A DNA stretch of 64,000 nt from Fratercula arctica (lineage: Eukaryota > Chordata > Aves > Charadriiformes > Alcidae), in contig CANTUZ010000001.1 of assembly GCA_947846985.1 (NCBI GenBank), positions 185,216,455-185,280,454 of the forward strand. The letters run 5' to 3'. The stretch's first letter is position 1; every line of letters begins with the position of its first letter. The notes below the pieces were generated by a model. It was not told where the DNA came from. It made no database searches and worked only from the letters and a program-made list of their open reading frames with translations. Made by a program: the position numbers and the translations under genes. This document shows, piece after piece, positions 1 to 12,000 of the stretch.

Positions 1-1797
1 TAAAAATAAAACCAAACGGCAGCAATCCCCTTTGCAAAGGGCTGCTGACTGCGCCACAGCCAGAGCCAGCCTTCCAAAGGGAGAATAAAAAAACTGTCTG
101 TCTCTCTCGTCATTAATTAATTTATTTCTGGTGCTGCTAAACATGTTGTGCAAGGACAGCGTGGCAGGATGCTTTCTTGCCCATGAAAGCACATAGTTCA
201 GGGCACCAGTTTTAAACCGGCCCCTCAAAATACAGGCGGGGTTCCCGGCAGAGGCAACCTGGGCAGCTGGGGGAGCGCCGTGTTCCTTCAGGAGTGCAGC
301 ACGGATAAATCCATATAAGGTTAATTTATTATTTGAAATTTCTCAATATTATGTCAACAATAAATTTATAACGTGGTTTAAACCAAGCCTCTTTTCTTTT
401 TATTTTGGGAGTAGAGTCCTGCCTATTGCCTTTTTCTTTAGAGACCAAGGTAGGAATCAGGGATAAACATGTGGTTTTCAGGGCAAATCCAGGTTAATTT
501 ATCCACAGTGTTTATTCATTTATGTATAATCAGTGTTTTGAAAAAAATAAGTATTACAGCCCTGTGTTCCACAACACACCAATTATCAAAGAAAGACCAA
601 ACCAGCAAACTAGCCAGATGTTTTGTCAGCCCCATAACCCTTCACAAAACAGCTTTCTGTTCTGCCAACAGCAGCCACGGCTTTGCTTCCTTTTGTCACC
701 CAACCAAAGCAACCCATCCCAGCAACTGTCGATTGCTAATTAGTTTGAGTTACACGATCATAGCTGAGATTTTGGCAGCCTGTTCTGGAACAGATTTATT
801 AATGATGATCAATTATGACCAGGTGGAATTTCTGGCAGATGATTTTTTTTATCGTTACCTGACAATATATGGGAAGGCTTCAATCGGATGAGTGCAGTTA
901 ATGAGCTGACCCTGCCATCTGCCATCCTTCCTGCTGCCGCTTCCACGTTTTAGTGCCTGCTCAGAGTATCCCAGGTCAGTCCCTTTCCTTCAGCTCGGTG
1001 TGGAACACAAATCTCTCTAATGAGCCAGCGCAGTATTGAAGACCTGTCATTCAAGTTGCGCCTGGTTTCATCTCGCGCAACTGCCGAAAGCTTCGCCTGC
1101 GAGAGGGGCTGGTGATGTCTTCAATAAAAACAGCGCTCAGCCAGAGAAGGCTCACTGAGAGAATCTGCAAAACCAGCTACGTTTCCCAGGTCTCAAGCTA
1201 AACAAACAGAGGATTTGGTTTTATTCGGGTTTTTTTTCCAGACCGCAGAACCAGTAATACCAAAAAAGAATGATAAATAGCAATTTTGGTTTAGAATTTG
1301 ACATTTTAACTGTTTGTGTGTTCCTTACAGCGGCTGCAGCTCATCACAGTTTATCATTCATGCAGTGCAGCAACGCTCACCAGCGCTGATGAGCAAAGGT
1401 GAAGGTAGAGCAGATATTTTGAGACCTAACTGTAATGTCACGGTGAGGAATGAAGCTGAGCGGGGGGAGGAAGTAAACGTGCGGGAGGTCAGAGCTGGGC
1501 TTGCCGTAGAAGACAACTGCATCTAACACTGTGCTCTGCCAGAGCCGTGTGGGAAGCTGCTTAATCCAGGTCCATTGAGCTGGCTCTGGAAGCCCTGCTT
1601 TCCCCATGTCAGCTCCTTCCCCCCGACACCTCCTCTGCCCTCACGCGCGCAGCTGCCAGGGAGACCAGCGGGTACGGCCAGCACAGGTACGCCACGGGCT
1701 TCGCTCCCAAAAAGGAGACGGTTGCCAAGGTTGTACTTTTTCTGTCTAAATCCATTTTGTGATTACAAGACACTTCACGGAGACATCAGCACAAGAG
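1..1797. other. Intergenic DNA downstream of DOCK4
   Basis: No reading frame here resembles a protein I know. The short open frames lack coding character and clear splice sites. The stretch around 729-860 is rich in TAAT/ATTA homeodomain-type cores and could be a regulatory element (see findings). In mammals IMMP2L lies on this side of DOCK4, but I see no IMMP2L exon. Confidence 0.6.
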
Positions 1798-2227
1798 AGA
1801 CATGGGCATGCTGGAGAAAATTCAGTGAAGGACCATGAAGATGATGAAGAGACTGGAGCACCTCTCCTGTGAGGAAAGGCTGAGAGAGCTGGGACTGTTT
1901 TGCCTGGAGAAGAGAAGGCTCCGGGGATCTCATCCATGTAAATAAATGCCTGAAGGGAGGGTGCAGAGAGGACGGAGCCAGGCTCTTCTCAGTGGTGCCC
2001 AGTGACAGGACCCTCTGAACATCAGGAAACACTTTGTCACTGTGAGGTGACCAAGCACTGGCACAGGTTGCTCAGTGAGAGATTGTGGAGTCTCCATCCC
2101 TGGAGATATTCAAAATCCGCCTGGACACACTGCTGGGCAACATGCTCTAGGTGGCCCATGCTTGAGTGGGAGGGGAAGGAACAGAGAACCTTCAGAGGTC
2201 CCTTCTAACGTCAACGATTCTGTGATT
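1798..2227 (+). mobile_element. CR1 LINE 3' fragment (decayed)
   Basis: The plus strand matches the 3' part of the CR1 consensus as I know it: the 'ctgagagagctgggactgtt' block near 1880, the 'ggctcttctcagtggtgccc' block near 1981, the 'ctccatccctggagatattc' block near 2092, and the terminal 'attctgtga' tail near 2218-2226. It is 5'-truncated, as most CR1 copies are, and has an internal deletion near 2008 where the usual stretch after 'gtgacagga' is missing. It is non-coding and clearly old. It lies opposite to DOCK4 transcription. The 5' limit is approximate. Confidence 0.88.
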
Positions 2228-5200
2228 TCTTGAAATGATTCTTTGTGCCTTCAGCCAGGCAGATTTGAGCACAGGCAGAAGAGGGGCAGAAAGTAAATAC
2301 ATCTCTTAAGGAACAACGCGTGAACTTGTGTCTCTCAGTGGCTATCCTTTCCCGTTCAGATACCCGGGGGGCGTTACAGTGAACATTGGAGGTGCTTGCG
2401 GGCTTGGCTTCATTCATAAACACAATCCACTCCCTGGAGCGCTGTTGGTTCTTTTCTAGGCTTGGGAAGCTATTTTTAATCTACATTCAAACAAGCAATA
2501 AACTCACAATTTAGAACTGATCTTCCCCCTTTGAAGGTTTGGGATCAAGGGCCAGCTAGAGAGCTCTGAACACGACCACCTCTAAGCTAAGAGCTCAGAT
2601 ATCACTGACTACAATCTTTTCTGTCTTCCTCTTTTTTCTGTCTTTTCCTTTCTCTGCACACGATTGAGAAAAAACCCATCTTCTGCAGGCACAAGAAGAG
2701 TAACATTATTCAAACCTACATGGACACCAGAGAAAGCCACCCCCATCCCCCAGCATTATCTCACACAGAGAGAAAAAACCCTACAAAGTATGGGGTAAAA
2801 ATCCATCCCTTCTCAAAAAGCAGAAAACATTGCAAAAGTCAAAATAGATCTTTATGACCTGAAAAACAATTTTCTCTCTTTTTCTCCCTGCTTGCTGCCC
2901 TGCAGACCCTGTCTGCATGTTCAAAGGAGCAGGTTACGACTTGCTTTGATTTTGCCTGCTTATCATCATGCAGCTCAGGTTTTACAGCTATAAAAACTCC
3001 ACTGAATTATAGCTTTAGGGGTATTGACAGGACGTGCTTCAGTTCCGAGACAGAACTTGGATGAGGGACTGCAGATGCAGGAAAACTCTCCTCGGCAACA
3101 TAAAAAGCCTCTGTCCAGTGTGCACAATCTTCCTTTGCTGCACTTAATGGCCTGAGTAGAGCGCAGCACAGTAATATTTGTTGCTTCATCTCCTAATGCG
3201 CTAGCCGAAAAAAAATAGCTGAGTTTATTGATGTGTTTTGTTCATTGTAAAGTGTACTGTGGTCCGTGTTAGACTGTTTTATTTTCTTCAGGTGGGACTA
3301 GATTCATCAGGCATCGGCTGCTTTCGCCCAGCTCCTCCTGGACACGTGCCAGCCTCTGACAACGTTGATATGAACCTTTGCATTCATTTCACTGGGCGTT
3401 GCATCGCATCCTTGGCTTTACCGCAGCACCGTATTTACAAAGGTGAAGTGAACGCCTCAAAAACAAGCACAGTTGTCAGGCCGCCGCAGACCCCGCTCCA
3501 GACATCACCCCTGCAGCAAACATCACCTCCTCTTCCAACAGGTGGCAAAAATGAGACTGGCAGGGGGGCTCAGAGAGCGGGGACCGCTGGATCTATGGAG
3601 CTCTTTGCTTTGGCTCTACCAGAGCGTATTCAGAGTGCAAGGACAAAGCATTGCACAAGATACATCCCTTGAATAGCAGCCAGCCCAAAGACCCAGAGCT
3701 AGGGTCTCTCAAGTCATCTTAGGCTTAAAGTGTAGATTCAACATTTCTCTGCTCCCTGGAGTTGTTTATTTTCCTTTATCCCACGCTCAACAACTCTCTT
3801 TTAAAAAAAAGTGTATCTACCTATTTTTTTCTGTGAAAAGAGGAGGATCAGGAAACAAAGCAAAGGTTTTCCATTTACAGGGTGTGCTGGGACTGAGTTT
3901 CACTCTTTGTCAAAGCTTAGTCCCTGCAGGACATTACCTACCCCCCACCTCCTGGTTTTAATAAATGAGTTTAGTCCCCGTCCTTGAGCCATCGCTATGT
4001 CTATGAACACAAACTCCTACAGGGGCTCTGCAGGTAAACTCCCCCCCCAGCTTTTGTTCCAAAGGCCCTTGTGATCCTCCCCCCAGGAGCTGTGTCGTGC
4101 CTGCGCTGCATCCCCTTCGGGCCGCGTTCCTGAAATATTCCCCACGGGAAAGGCTGAAGCAGCTCCTCACCGACGGCCTTTCTTCTGAAAAGCCAGAGGA
4201 AACACTGCAAAGGAAGTCGGTGAGGTGAGGTCAAGGAAAACCAGCAGCGAGAGCAGCCTGTCACAAATAAGCAAGAATGTAACGCAGAGAATCCCTCTGC
4301 AAAATAATTTCACAGGAAATGGAACAAATTGAAATACGCTAGTGGATCTAACACCACTAGAGAATCAATGATGTAAAACATTTCAATATATAACCAAAAT
4401 TTCAGCAGCTTATGAACTATCAGAGCAGCTATTTCCTATGAAATTTGGACACGGATTTGCTCCCTAAAATACTGAGATGTTCATTGCAAAATACGCTATC
4501 AATTATGCACCATGAGGTAAGAAAAAAAACTGTCTAGCAAAACCAGGGAAATACTTTAATATCTTGCAGGGCTTTAGGATTTAGAAACTCTTTGCCCTTG
4601 TGATTCATGGGCAGACTGTCATTACAAGCACACCGAATTCCTTACTGAACAATCCCATTTTAAAAAACTATTTCATGTTCCTTCTTCAGCAGTCTTATTT
4701 TACCACCCAGGAAGAGTCACTCCATCCCGATGCTTAGTGCACACATGAGGTATGCAGCTCGCAACCTTTCATATTCCTAAGGCTTCCATATTTTAGCCAT
4801 TTAATCACAAGATTTTTTGTTAGTGTTATCTAAAGCAACTAATCATCCTAGTTTCCTATACGAAATATATGTCAAAAGCTGAATTAAAATGACAGGGAGA
4901 ATGATAAAGGCTAATTAAATTAAGAAGGAAAGGGCTTTCTCCTACAGAATTTGCTTCAAGGTCAGAATCTAAAGGGCTCCGGTGGTGAATATCCTTTCAC
5001 ACTGTCCCAGCACATGGGGCTTTGCCCTTCGGCTGGCATATGCCAAGGCTTTACCTGGATCATCGGAGTGTTGTGGGCTACCAACAGAGCTCTGGAGCAA
5101 AGAGCCGTGTCTGTCAGCACCTGGGGTTACTGACACGATGCTGCTACATGCCTCGCTGGCCACAGTTACGCTCAAAACAAGATGCTTTTCATTATTTGTA

Positions 5201-5769
5201 CCTCAGGCATTGACTCCTGCCTGTTGGTAACTTTTTGCTCAGTCACTGTGCTTTTTACAGACGCTGTTGGACAATCTGTGAACAAGAAGAATGGTCAGGC
5301 AGGAGGGCAAAGTGCCGCTTTCATACAGAAGAGAAGATTTACACGTAGCTACACCCTGTTCCGTGTGAACAGGGCAATACCTGCACTTCCCTGAAACCTT
5401 TACTATCAAGGGGTAACTTCAGCTTGGTGCTTCTTTCAGGACACAGGCTCTTGGCTATGAGCTGACTTGGGATGTCATGACAATAGAGTTCACTCTCACG
5501 ACAGAGGTATTAGCCCATCATGAGAACCGGTTTCAACTGCATCATTTCAAAGCCAGCCAGCCAGATCTGCAGTTGCTTCTGTGGCATCCCAGAGGTACCA
5601 GCATCTCAAATGCAGTATTTGAATAGAAGATCATCTCACCTATTATGCGTACGTTGGCTAATGTTCAAGCTATTGAGCAGTAACAGCAACTCGTTCTCAT
5701 AGGTCCTCTTATATGAGCTTCTGAATTACTCACTGTCATCCAGAAAGTGATAAAACTACATTTATGAGT
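2228..5769. other. Intergenic DNA, no gene recognised
   Basis: Open frames up to 144 codons occur (for example 3238-3672 plus), but their composition is arbitrary, they overlap on both strands, and none carries a motif I recognise. I see no RNA gene, CpG island promoter or complete mobile element. The distal end of the DOCK4 transcript could extend into its upper part if a weaker downstream poly(A) site is used. Confidence 0.55.
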
Positions 5770-8457
5770 AATAAATAAAATTCAAACGAGACCTTTATTT
5801 ACATTAGGTTTTCAAGCGCTGGGTGTTGCAACATACATAACAAAATTTCATACTACATTTGTTATAAGAAATCAGGTTGAAAAGCTGATCTACAGAATCA
5901 ATTTGTCAAAACTGGCTAAGCAGAAAATGTGTCAGCTCGGTTTTAAGAGTACTCTGTCAATTTTACACCGTCTGCTGTGGTTCAGAGTATTCCTGATGTC
6001 ATGGTTATAAAAACAGAGCGCTCATGCAGGTTAATTTACAGTGAACTCTCCTAGTAAATTTTACATTCTTCACTGGTTCAGAAGAGCAGGTCAATACTCT
6101 CGACATTGTCTCACAAAGCAATTATGGATCCAAAAAGGGAGAAAAACCAGGTCCATGAGGAGATTTTTAACAAAAAGAAAAGTGGATTTAGCAAGACAAG
6201 GAGTCAGAACTTTAATTCCATGACAAACTGAATTACCACCTCTCCTTCTGTAGAAAACAAGTTGTACTATAAAGATTAATCAAGTCCTTTTATTCCATAT
6301 TAACATTATGCAGCAACCAATATGAGTGTCTAGGCAAACAGAAACTTCATGAAATGTTTTTGCTGCAAAGCTGACTTCAGTAATGCACGCAAATGATAAA
6401 GTCATCAACTCTGCTCGCTGCCAGAAATTAAAAAATGGCTTTAGGAGCAAATAACATTGATTCATACTGTGCTCAAGCACTAGTCAACAAAATCTATTAA
6501 ACTACACAGGGGTGGAAAAGAAATAAAATCAAAGCAGCTTTGTTATCTTACTTGTGACACCTTATTTAAATCTCAGGCATTACCTCTTTATATCAGCATA
6601 AATACGTAGCCTTCTACACCTTTTATGATGTGGTTACAGACACAAAAATGTTATAGTAGAAAGCAAGAGCTAGTTCAAGGAATTTCAGACTTTGAAATCA
6701 GCAAGATACAAAGCTAAAATTCATATGTTCCGTTCAAGTTATGAATACTTTCACTAAAACATAAATATTTTAACATATATTAATTTTTTCTGACATTCAA
6801 AATTGTAAAGTCAATATGGCAGAATTATTGTTAAAAGCACATATTTACAAATATTCTTTTTTTCCATACATAAAGTATTTGGCATAATTATAACAATCTT
6901 ACTGCATACACAACTGTTTGCTTCTTTTTCACATAATGGTACACTCCTTATTAAAATTTACCAATTATGTACAAAAATACTTGAACATTTATTATAGAAA
7001 ACCTCTATAACTACCATCAACAGCTTGTAACTGCTGAAGGTTTAATTGAGAGAATATAAAAAGTGGTCACTTTCTTCCAGTTAAACTATCAGCAAATCAA
7101 ACACACAGCTAAAATCAACACGAGCTTCCCAACAAAAGAGGGAGAATATTTTTAACAGCATGATTTAAAATGCAGTTCACACATCTGTTCCCAAACACAT
7201 GTTAAACAGTCAGTAAAAGAAAGAGGATACAAAAATTACATACAGAAGGTGCTTTTTTTTTCCCCCCCTCCACATTCCTACGGCTTGGCATTAGCTTTCC
7301 AGAGCTCTTCAGATGCCAGTCACTGAAATACAACCTAAGGCCAAACACCATTCTCCTACAATAAAGATGATGGTGATGAACTCAAGGTCAAAAGCAAATC
7401 CAAAACCTGACTCCACTGGTACGTACGCATCCGAAGAGCTGTTCAGAATTTTTGCTAGGTTTTTACAGAATTATTAATGACCTTTGCAATTAGCTTTTGA
7501 AATTTATTGATCAATATCCAGTAATTTGTATTTTTTCATTTAGTGTATTGCCTCGGTGCTAGTCAGTACTGATTCTTGTATAAAAGTTAAATGAACAATT
7601 CATTTGTACTTATTTCATACACAGATTGTATTTTAGGGTGAAATTTCAAAAACAGCAGAGAACCTCCACTAGCAAACTGCTAGCTTTTTAAAAAAAAAAA
7701 AAAAACACAACAAAAAACCAACATTGACCGTAAGAATAAAAGTAAATTGCACCTCAAAAAGAAATGGATGCGTCAGGTACAGTAATACACGAATGGCACA
7801 AAACCTTACCCAGGTTCACCAGAACGGTGCTGTACGCTGAATGAAATGCAGGTATTTTTCCGTCTTAAAAACAACATAAACCAAGCGTGTGTTTCAAAAA
7901 TTCCAAACCACATTCTCACAACACTTCTCTGCACTATAACTTGCGTTATATCTCAGGTTTTCCACAGACATTTGAAATGACCAACCTCTTCATCGGGTAA
8001 GAGAAACAACTTTCAGCCTACTTGCAGAAACATCCTAGTCTACAGACTACTTTGTTAGAAAGCGTGCATTTATCTCTAGTAGTAAAGATCCAGTCAGTAT
8101 ATTCTGTATTTTGTAAGAAGCATTCGGCTAATTCAGATGAGAGTTATGTGGTTTTAGGTTTAATTTTTTAAATAAAAATAAAGTACAAATAAAAGCATTT
8201 ATCAGTATTCACCACCATGAAATTAAAAAAAAAAAATAAAAATCCTCTCATTCATGCTTCCTATAATATCTGGCAACCTAAATTAGTAATTTCATTTCAA
8301 ATGTGCAACGTAATATTAATAAGCATTTCGAAATTGCTCAAAAGAAAAGGTGGGCCAAATATTAAAGTGCCTAACTAAACGCGTTTCACCATTTTTAAAA
8401 AATATCATTTCTTAAACGGTAAAGAATTGGCGGCAATTAAATATAAAAGCGGCTATC
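5770..8457 (-). other. DOCK4: DOCK4 3' untranslated region (probable extent)
   Basis: About 2.7 kb of AT-rich sequence follows the DOCK4 stop codon on the minus strand, with no recognisable open frame or splice structure. Minus-strand AATAAA hexamers lie at 7503-7508, 6988-6993, 6289-6294 and 5794-5799; I chose the last as the most likely main end because the sequence becomes more ordinary beyond it. Many AUUUA-like pentamers and a Pumilio-type UGUAAAUA (6842-6849) suggest post-transcriptional control. The extent is inference and needs 3'-end reads. Shorter isoforms ending near 7.48 or 6.97 kb are possible. Confidence 0.5.
5794..5803 (-). promoter_or_regulatory. DOCK4: Candidate DOCK4 poly(A) signal overlapping a Pumilio motif
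   Basis: Read on the minus strand this is TGTAAATAAA: a UGUAAAUA Pumilio-type motif (5796-5803) sharing bases with a canonical AATAAA hexamer (5794-5799). T-rich sequence suitable as a downstream element follows at about 5730-5780. Use of this site is inferred from motif and position only. Confidence 0.4.
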
Positions 8458-8886
8458 TCATAGCTGAGAGACTTTGCGGGGCAGAGGCCTGGGCCGGGGC
8501 ACCTGCTCAGTCCTCCTGCTGCTGCTGTTTTCCAGGTTGTTGGGCCGGACCAGCTGCGGTTTGGGCGGCAGCGCCGGCGGGTCGGCGGCAGGCGGGATGG
8601 AGAGGCTGTGAGGTAGAGGAACGGGGCGTTTCAAAGTCCGCTCGTACACGCTGTAAGGCGGCGGGGTTTTACTTTCTTTTCTCACAGGCTCCTCAGGAAT
8701 GCTGTAGCTTGGGACAGTCCCTGACGGTTCGCTGCCTTGGCTTTCAAAGCCGGACGTCTCCGACGTGCTACATCGGCTGAGCGAAGAGATGCCGCTGCTG
8801 TAGCTCCCCGACAGCACCGGGGAGTTGGATATGAGCCCCGAGGAATGATACTCCACTGGAGATGGGGTGAATGACTGCACAGACCC
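8458..8886 (-). CDS. DOCK4: DOCK4 terminal coding exon (C-terminal tail and stop)
   Basis: Encodes the last 142 residues (851-992) and the TGA stop (8458-8460). It starts with GSVQSFTPSPVEYH, is Ser/Thr/Pro-rich, carries the SH3-ligand PPALPPKP, and ends PRPLPRKVSQL. I recognise this as the DOCK4 tail: TPPPYSVYERTL and VPLPHSLSIP are diagnostic against DOCK1, 2, 3 and 5. The C-terminal S-Q-L fits a class I PDZ ligand. In the family, proline motifs of this tail recruit SH3 proteins such as CRK. The acceptor at 8887-8888 is preceded, in transcript order, by an extraordinary AG-free microsatellite. Phase 0 entry. Confidence 0.97.
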   Translation of the reverse strand, partial: GSVQSFTPSPVEYHSSGLISNSPVLSGSYSSGISSLSRCSTSETSGFESQGSEPSGTVPSYSIPEEPVRKESKTPPPYSVYERTLKRPVPLPHSLSIPPAADPPALPPKPQLVRPNNLENSSSRRTEQVPRPRPLPRKVSQL

Positions 8887-8901
8887 CTGCTCGAAAGAAA
8901 G

Positions 8902-8949
8902 ACAGAAAAAAAGAAAGACGGAAAAAAAGAAAGACGGAAAAAAAGAAAG
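8902..8949 (+). repeat. 16-bp tandem repeat, 3 copies
   Basis: Three near-identical copies of a 16-bp purine-rich unit, acagaaaaaaagaaag or acggaaaaaaagaaag (8902-8917, 8918-8933, 8934-8949). On the DOCK4 sense strand this is a T/C-rich tract 16-63 nt upstream of the last splice acceptor. It runs straight into the 12-bp repeat and probably shares its origin. Confidence 0.95.
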
Positions 8950-8950
8950 A

Positions 8951-9042
8951 ACAGACAGAAAGACAGACAGAAAGACAGACAGAAAGACAGACAGAAAGAC
9001 AGACAGAAAGACAGACAGAAAGACAGACAGAAAGACAGACAG
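8951..9042 (+). repeat. 12-bp microsatellite (acagacagaaag)7.7
   Basis: Seven perfect copies of acagacagaaag (8951-9034) plus 8 bases of an eighth. It is a compound (GACA)/(GAAA) microsatellite. In DOCK4 sense orientation it reads as a perfect pyrimidine-rich CTTTCTGTCTGT array inside the last intron. It generates spurious open frames on both strands (DRKT-type repeats on plus, FLSV-type on minus). Confidence 0.98.
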
Positions 9043-12000
9043 GGCAGAACAATAATTTACCTGGAGTAAAAGAGGGAGAGCGTTTCTGCACTCAGACTGA
9101 AAACACACAGATTATACAGTGCATAGATTCTGAAGCTCGATAAACATAAACATTTGTGTCACTGTTTAATTAAGATCCAATAAGAAACCAATAAAAAGCT
9201 CATGTCAAGGGTGCCTAGGTATGCTTTAACCAGTGCTCATGCCAGTAATTCATGTAAGTGGAAGTAAAACTATATTTAAATGTTATCTTACTATCATAAT
9301 GCTCTGGAAAAATCTGGAAGCCTTTAAAATGAACCCTGAGTTTTCCTGGCTTGAAGCGAAAGGCGTAACCCCGCGCAGGGCATACCTAGTGGTGTCCTGC
9401 CCCCTAACGCCAGAGCTCAGGACTTGCATCCCCCTCACGGCTGCTGTTTCAGTCTCTCAAGATCCGATTTCATTTCCCAAAGCTTTTCCTCACGGTTTTA
9501 GTGCACTGCCATGCAACGGAAAGTGCATTTACATGGTGGCATCATTTCCGAGTGTGCCATAACGCCAGCGTCGGAGGTGGAGCGCAGAGCGGATGCCAAG
9601 ATAACTGCTGCTGCAGACAGCATTCTGAACCACAGCTGCTCCAGCCTCCCTCTCCCCCATCTCCCAGGCGTTCCTTGGACACACCGTGCCGTTTGGATGA
9701 AACACAAAACAGCACTGCGGGCCCTGGGGATGAGGGTCCAACGGAGGACTGAGGTTGCAAACAGCTGCCCCAGCGGCCTGGCAGGGCTGAGGGGGAAGGT
9801 GAGGGACGGGGAGCTGAGAGCCCAAGCGGCAGCAACAGTGCTGACAACGAAGAGAAGGCAGGGACAGTAAAGCCCTACCTAAAAACATTGAGCAGTGCTA
9901 CTCTAGTGAAGCAACTTCAACTGAAAACTGCAAAAGGTTAGACCGTACTTCGCAAGTTGAAAAGTTTTTGCGACATATCTAATTTTGACCAGAGCCATCT
10001 GCGACAATCTAGACTTAATGGCCTCTAGCACAGGCTAAAAAAGGGATGGAGAAATCGCATCAGAGACCAGTTTCTCCCCCCAATTCTTGTTACACTGGTT
10101 GGCACTCAGCTGCTCAGCTTGAGGTGAGAGTGTGAGCCATGCAACAAAGGGTGGGGAGGGGGGAAAGGAGAGGGGCATGGCTGGAGAGAGCTGGCTGCAC
10201 TGACTTTATGCTGTTGAGATAATCTTGGTTATCCATCTAGGACTGGATCCACAGTGCACTGAAAGCAATGGAAAAAAAATAATCTTCATTTACATCAGTG
10301 GGTTTGTACTAAGATGGCCTTCTCCGGCAGCATGCAACAGCTGGAACAAAGGCAAAAAAACCTGAGCCCTGTATACGGCTAGGGAAATGCAGAGCAAGTT
10401 TTATTTAAAACTTAATACGTGTTGAAGACATTTCAGACATTGCGAGGAGCCTGTTTAACTACTTGTTTCAGGTTCCATTCCTCTGCGTGTGAGGAGGCTG
10501 CAGCTGCGCTCCTACTGCCACAAACATCCAGGGTCAAGGTTTTCAAATAAATGATGTAATTGGTTCAAGTTCCAAGAACACTTGACACTTGGATTAAGTG
10601 ACCATAGATAATATTTAGGACTTTAGGACCTTTGTTTTTGGCTTTCAGAACAAGAGCAAATATGTGTAAACCCTGCCTGCTTCAATTTAGGAGCTGAGCA
10701 GGGGTAAGCATTTGGTTCCTGATGGCAGTGCAGGCTGCTTGTACCAGTAGTCAGTAACAGTCTAGACACCAAAACAGTCTGGAAATTCATGGATGCTCGA
10801 AGTGAGATCCAGCAACTCTCACAAGTATTCTGGGCCAGCATTTCTCTCCCAAGCAGCAATCCAGACTTTGGCTATAAAATACTTAAATTCTGTCCAGGCC
10901 TTTAGAAGAAAATGTTAGGACGAGCTTGAAACATCCCTAAGAATCATCAATACTGAGTCCGTTCAGGAAAAAAGGAAGAGTCTCTCACCTTTTGTACCAA
11001 ATCCTAATGCTCTGAAGAGCTTCCTAGTAAACAGCTAGTGTGAAATCTGAGATGGGTGCTCACTTCAGCAGAAGGTATACTATGGTAACAAGAATACAGG
11101 GCACTGTGAAGGCCAGCACAATTGCTGTGTTGAACCTGGACCACTGTGCAGCTTCAAGTGGAAATGTTACAGGCTCATGGGATGACAGGAGAATGACTGT
11201 GGACTTGCTATTAGGGACCTCAAGCGAAAAGCAGGCATTTTGGGGTGCCACTTTCCTCCTCAAGAGATGTGCATGTCTGCAGCATTAGTTAGGCACTGGG
11301 TAGCTGAGGCACCACTTCAGCAGGGCTGTCTCCCTCTGCTCTTGCACCCGAGTGCCTGAAGCCCCAGTCACGCTCCTTTCTATTTGCTCTCCTTTCACGT
11401 TGTTGACCCTCATGTTTCTAACGGCAGAACTATCTCAGCTTCCATGGGGTAGTAGAGGCTATCCCCAAGACTAATGTTGTGCAGTCTGCCACTACTGGGG
11501 TTTGCCTGGAATATGCAGGCTGCGTGCTCCTGTCCTCCAGTGCTGTGGGAGACACAGATATCCTGTTCTAACCAAGAAGCTGTTGTGCAACAAGCAGGCA
11601 CCAACACATTCAAATATCTTAAAACAGAAATGAAACCTGCTCAGTTTAGCCTGGATCCCCAGTTGCTATGGGGGAGGTTCTGGCTCTGCCAGAGAAGAAC
11701 CAATGCTTATTCACAGCCTGTGCTTAATGCTTCCTACTGTCAGGCTTCAAACTACCTCCAACTTCTTACACAACCTTGCTGGATCGTTCTGCAGAGGAAA
11801 TGGATATTAAGGTGACTGAAGCAAGGGTTACTCTCTAATGCACCCTCTAATCCAACAGCTCTAGATGCTAGAGGAGTAAGAGCAATGGGTTGCACAACAG
11901 GTTCTCCTTATCTGGCATCTCCCCTTTTGCCACTGTTGGAGACAGAATTCTGGACCAGGTAGACCATCAGGCAGCTCTTGCATTTCTTTCTTACACTCCC

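Noticed and set aside
3238..3672. 144-codon plus-strand open frame downstream of DOCK4
   Set aside because: No domain, arbitrary composition, overlapping alternative frames, no splice or poly(A) context that would support a gene.
8902..9042. Regular repeat array that could suggest a CRISPR-like structure
   Set aside because: Units are 12 and 16 bp head to tail without spacers; it is a eukaryotic microsatellite.
8867..9143. Plus-strand open frames of 62 and 90 codons rich in DRKT/RQTE repeats, resembling a repeat protein
   Set aside because: They are translations of the 12-bp microsatellite, lie antisense to the DOCK4 terminal exon and its splice acceptor, and have no unique coding flank.
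9511..9870. Overlapping 101-119-codon frames on both strands in a GC-richer patch
   Set aside because: Both strands are open because GC content lowers stop frequency; no protein resemblance, and it sits in the last DOCK4 intron.
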